A DNA stretch of 7,920 nt from Microbacteriaceae bacterium (GTDB lineage: Bacteria; Actinomycetota; Actinomycetes; Actinomycetales; Microbacteriaceae). The position numbers and the translations under genes are program-made. The notes below the pieces were generated by a model. It saw only the letters and a program-made list of their open reading frames with translations. It made no database searches and had not been told where the DNA came from. The stretch lies in NCBI GenBank assembly GCA_025463615.1, contig JAODAU010000121.1, positions 1-7,920 on the forward strand. Direction: 5' to 3'. Shown in pieces: positions 6,937 to 7,920 of the stretch; position 1 is the stretch's first letter, and each line of letters starts with the position of its first letter.

Positions 6937-7012
6937 AAAACGCAGGAGATTCTGCTGCGAACGCGCCCGTGGTGCCGTTTCGGCGCGCGCACACAGCAAT
7001 CTCCTTCGTTTT
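6937..7012 (+). repeat. Long imperfect inverted repeat (hairpin) before ahcY
   Basis: The left arm (6937-6957) and right arm (6994-7012) pair over 18 base pairs in three blocks: AAAACG with CGTTTT, AGGAGATT with AATCTCCT, and GCTG with CAGC. One C/T mismatch and a two-base bulge interrupt the stem. Inside the 36-base loop, CGCGCC (6962-6967) pairs with GGCGCG (6982-6987), giving a second stem. The element occupies most of the 107-base gap between the hydrolase and ahcY. It could be a terminator for the upstream operon (an A/T-paired base but no free U-run after the stem), a dispersed palindromic repeat, or a leader structure for ahcY. Sequence alone does not decide. Confidence 0.75.
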
Positions 7013-7013
7013 C

Positions 7014-7020
7014 GGGGAGA
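7014..7020 (+). promoter_or_regulatory. Probable ribosome-binding site for ahcY
   Basis: GGGGAGA lies eight bases before the ATG at 7029, directly after the hairpin. A G-run (7023-7028) also abuts the start. An alternative reading is a leaderless start, since GAGAAT (7017-7022) sits six bases before the ATG, at the same spacing as the TAGAAT of the zincin-like gene, but its first base does not match TANNNT. Confidence 0.55.
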
Positions 7021-7028
7021 ATGGGGGG

Positions 7029-7920
<892 letters not shown>

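Noticed and set aside
5200..6999. A 599-codon open frame on the minus strand, opposite manB's end and the hydrolase
   Set aside because: It is antisense to two well-identified genes, lacks recognisable domains and is Arg/Val/Gly-rich, as expected for a shadow of GC-rich coding sequence.
6941..7012. Known SAH riboswitch upstream of ahcY, suggested by AGGAG...CTGCTGCGAAC
   Set aside because: The likeness is partial. The arms form a nearly symmetric simple hairpin, and I cannot find the conserved core and pseudoknot partners. A covariance search with the Rfam SAH riboswitch model (RF01057) would settle it.
6922..7028. Promoter for ahcY in the gap after the hydrolase
   Set aside because: No convincing -10/-35 pair is visible; only the imperfect GAGAAT at 7017 sits at a leaderless spacing, so I did not list it as a promoter.

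Overview
The window looks like chromosomal DNA of a high-GC actinobacterium, most likely a member of the Microbacteriaceae (Micrococcales). The reasons are the very high GC content, the strong preference for G/C-ending codons, several apparently leaderless genes with TANNNT boxes 6-8 bases before the ATG, and the gene order itself. A polytopic membrane protein followed by DUF5719, a divergent zincin-like gene, DUF3499 and phosphomannomutase is an actinobacterial neighbourhood I recognise. M. tuberculosis has a related order around Rv3257c-Rv3259, with sahH nearby. The species cannot be named from the sequence alone.

Layout. Positions 1-1741 (+) hold the C-terminal part of a large membrane protein, probably the membrane region of a family 2 glycosyltransferase. 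It overlaps by 8 bases the DUF5719 gene (1734-3221, +), a single-pass exported protein. The DUF5719 stop codon directly abuts the stop of a minus-strand gene (3222-3671) for a zincin-like 'metallopeptidase' that lacks its HExxH motif. A 62-base divergent promoter region follows. Next come a small Cys/His protein of family DUF3499 (3734-3940, +) and phosphomannomutase/phosphoglucomutase manB (3959-5395, +). A secreted alpha/beta hydrolase of the tripeptidyl-aminopeptidase type (5392-6921, +) is coupled to manB by a 4-base stop/start overlap. After a 107-base gap with a long hairpin, adenosylhomocysteinase ahcY (7029 to the window end, +) begins and runs off the edge.

How the genes fit together. 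The membrane protein, DUF5719 and ManB point to cell-envelope polysaccharide work: ManB supplies mannose-1-phosphate or glucose-1-phosphate precursors, and the membrane/exported pair probably acts at the membrane and outside it. DUF3499 and the degenerate zincin share a divergent promoter region and have no known function. The secreted hydrolase is probably a peptide scavenger. AhcY is housekeeping: it removes S-adenosylhomocysteine.

I see no CRISPR array, phage, transposase or RNA gene, and I do not claim a new system. The points most worth a second look are: (1) a Tyr in AhcY where the family has a substrate-contacting Asp; (2) an 18-bp hairpin just before ahcY whose 3' arm could instead pair with the ribosome-binding site; (3) an AT-rich, odd-codon patch inside manB that resembles a captured palindromic repeat; (4) the zincin-like protein without catalytic residues; and (5) enrichment of the DNA word GGATGC/GCATCC on both strands.
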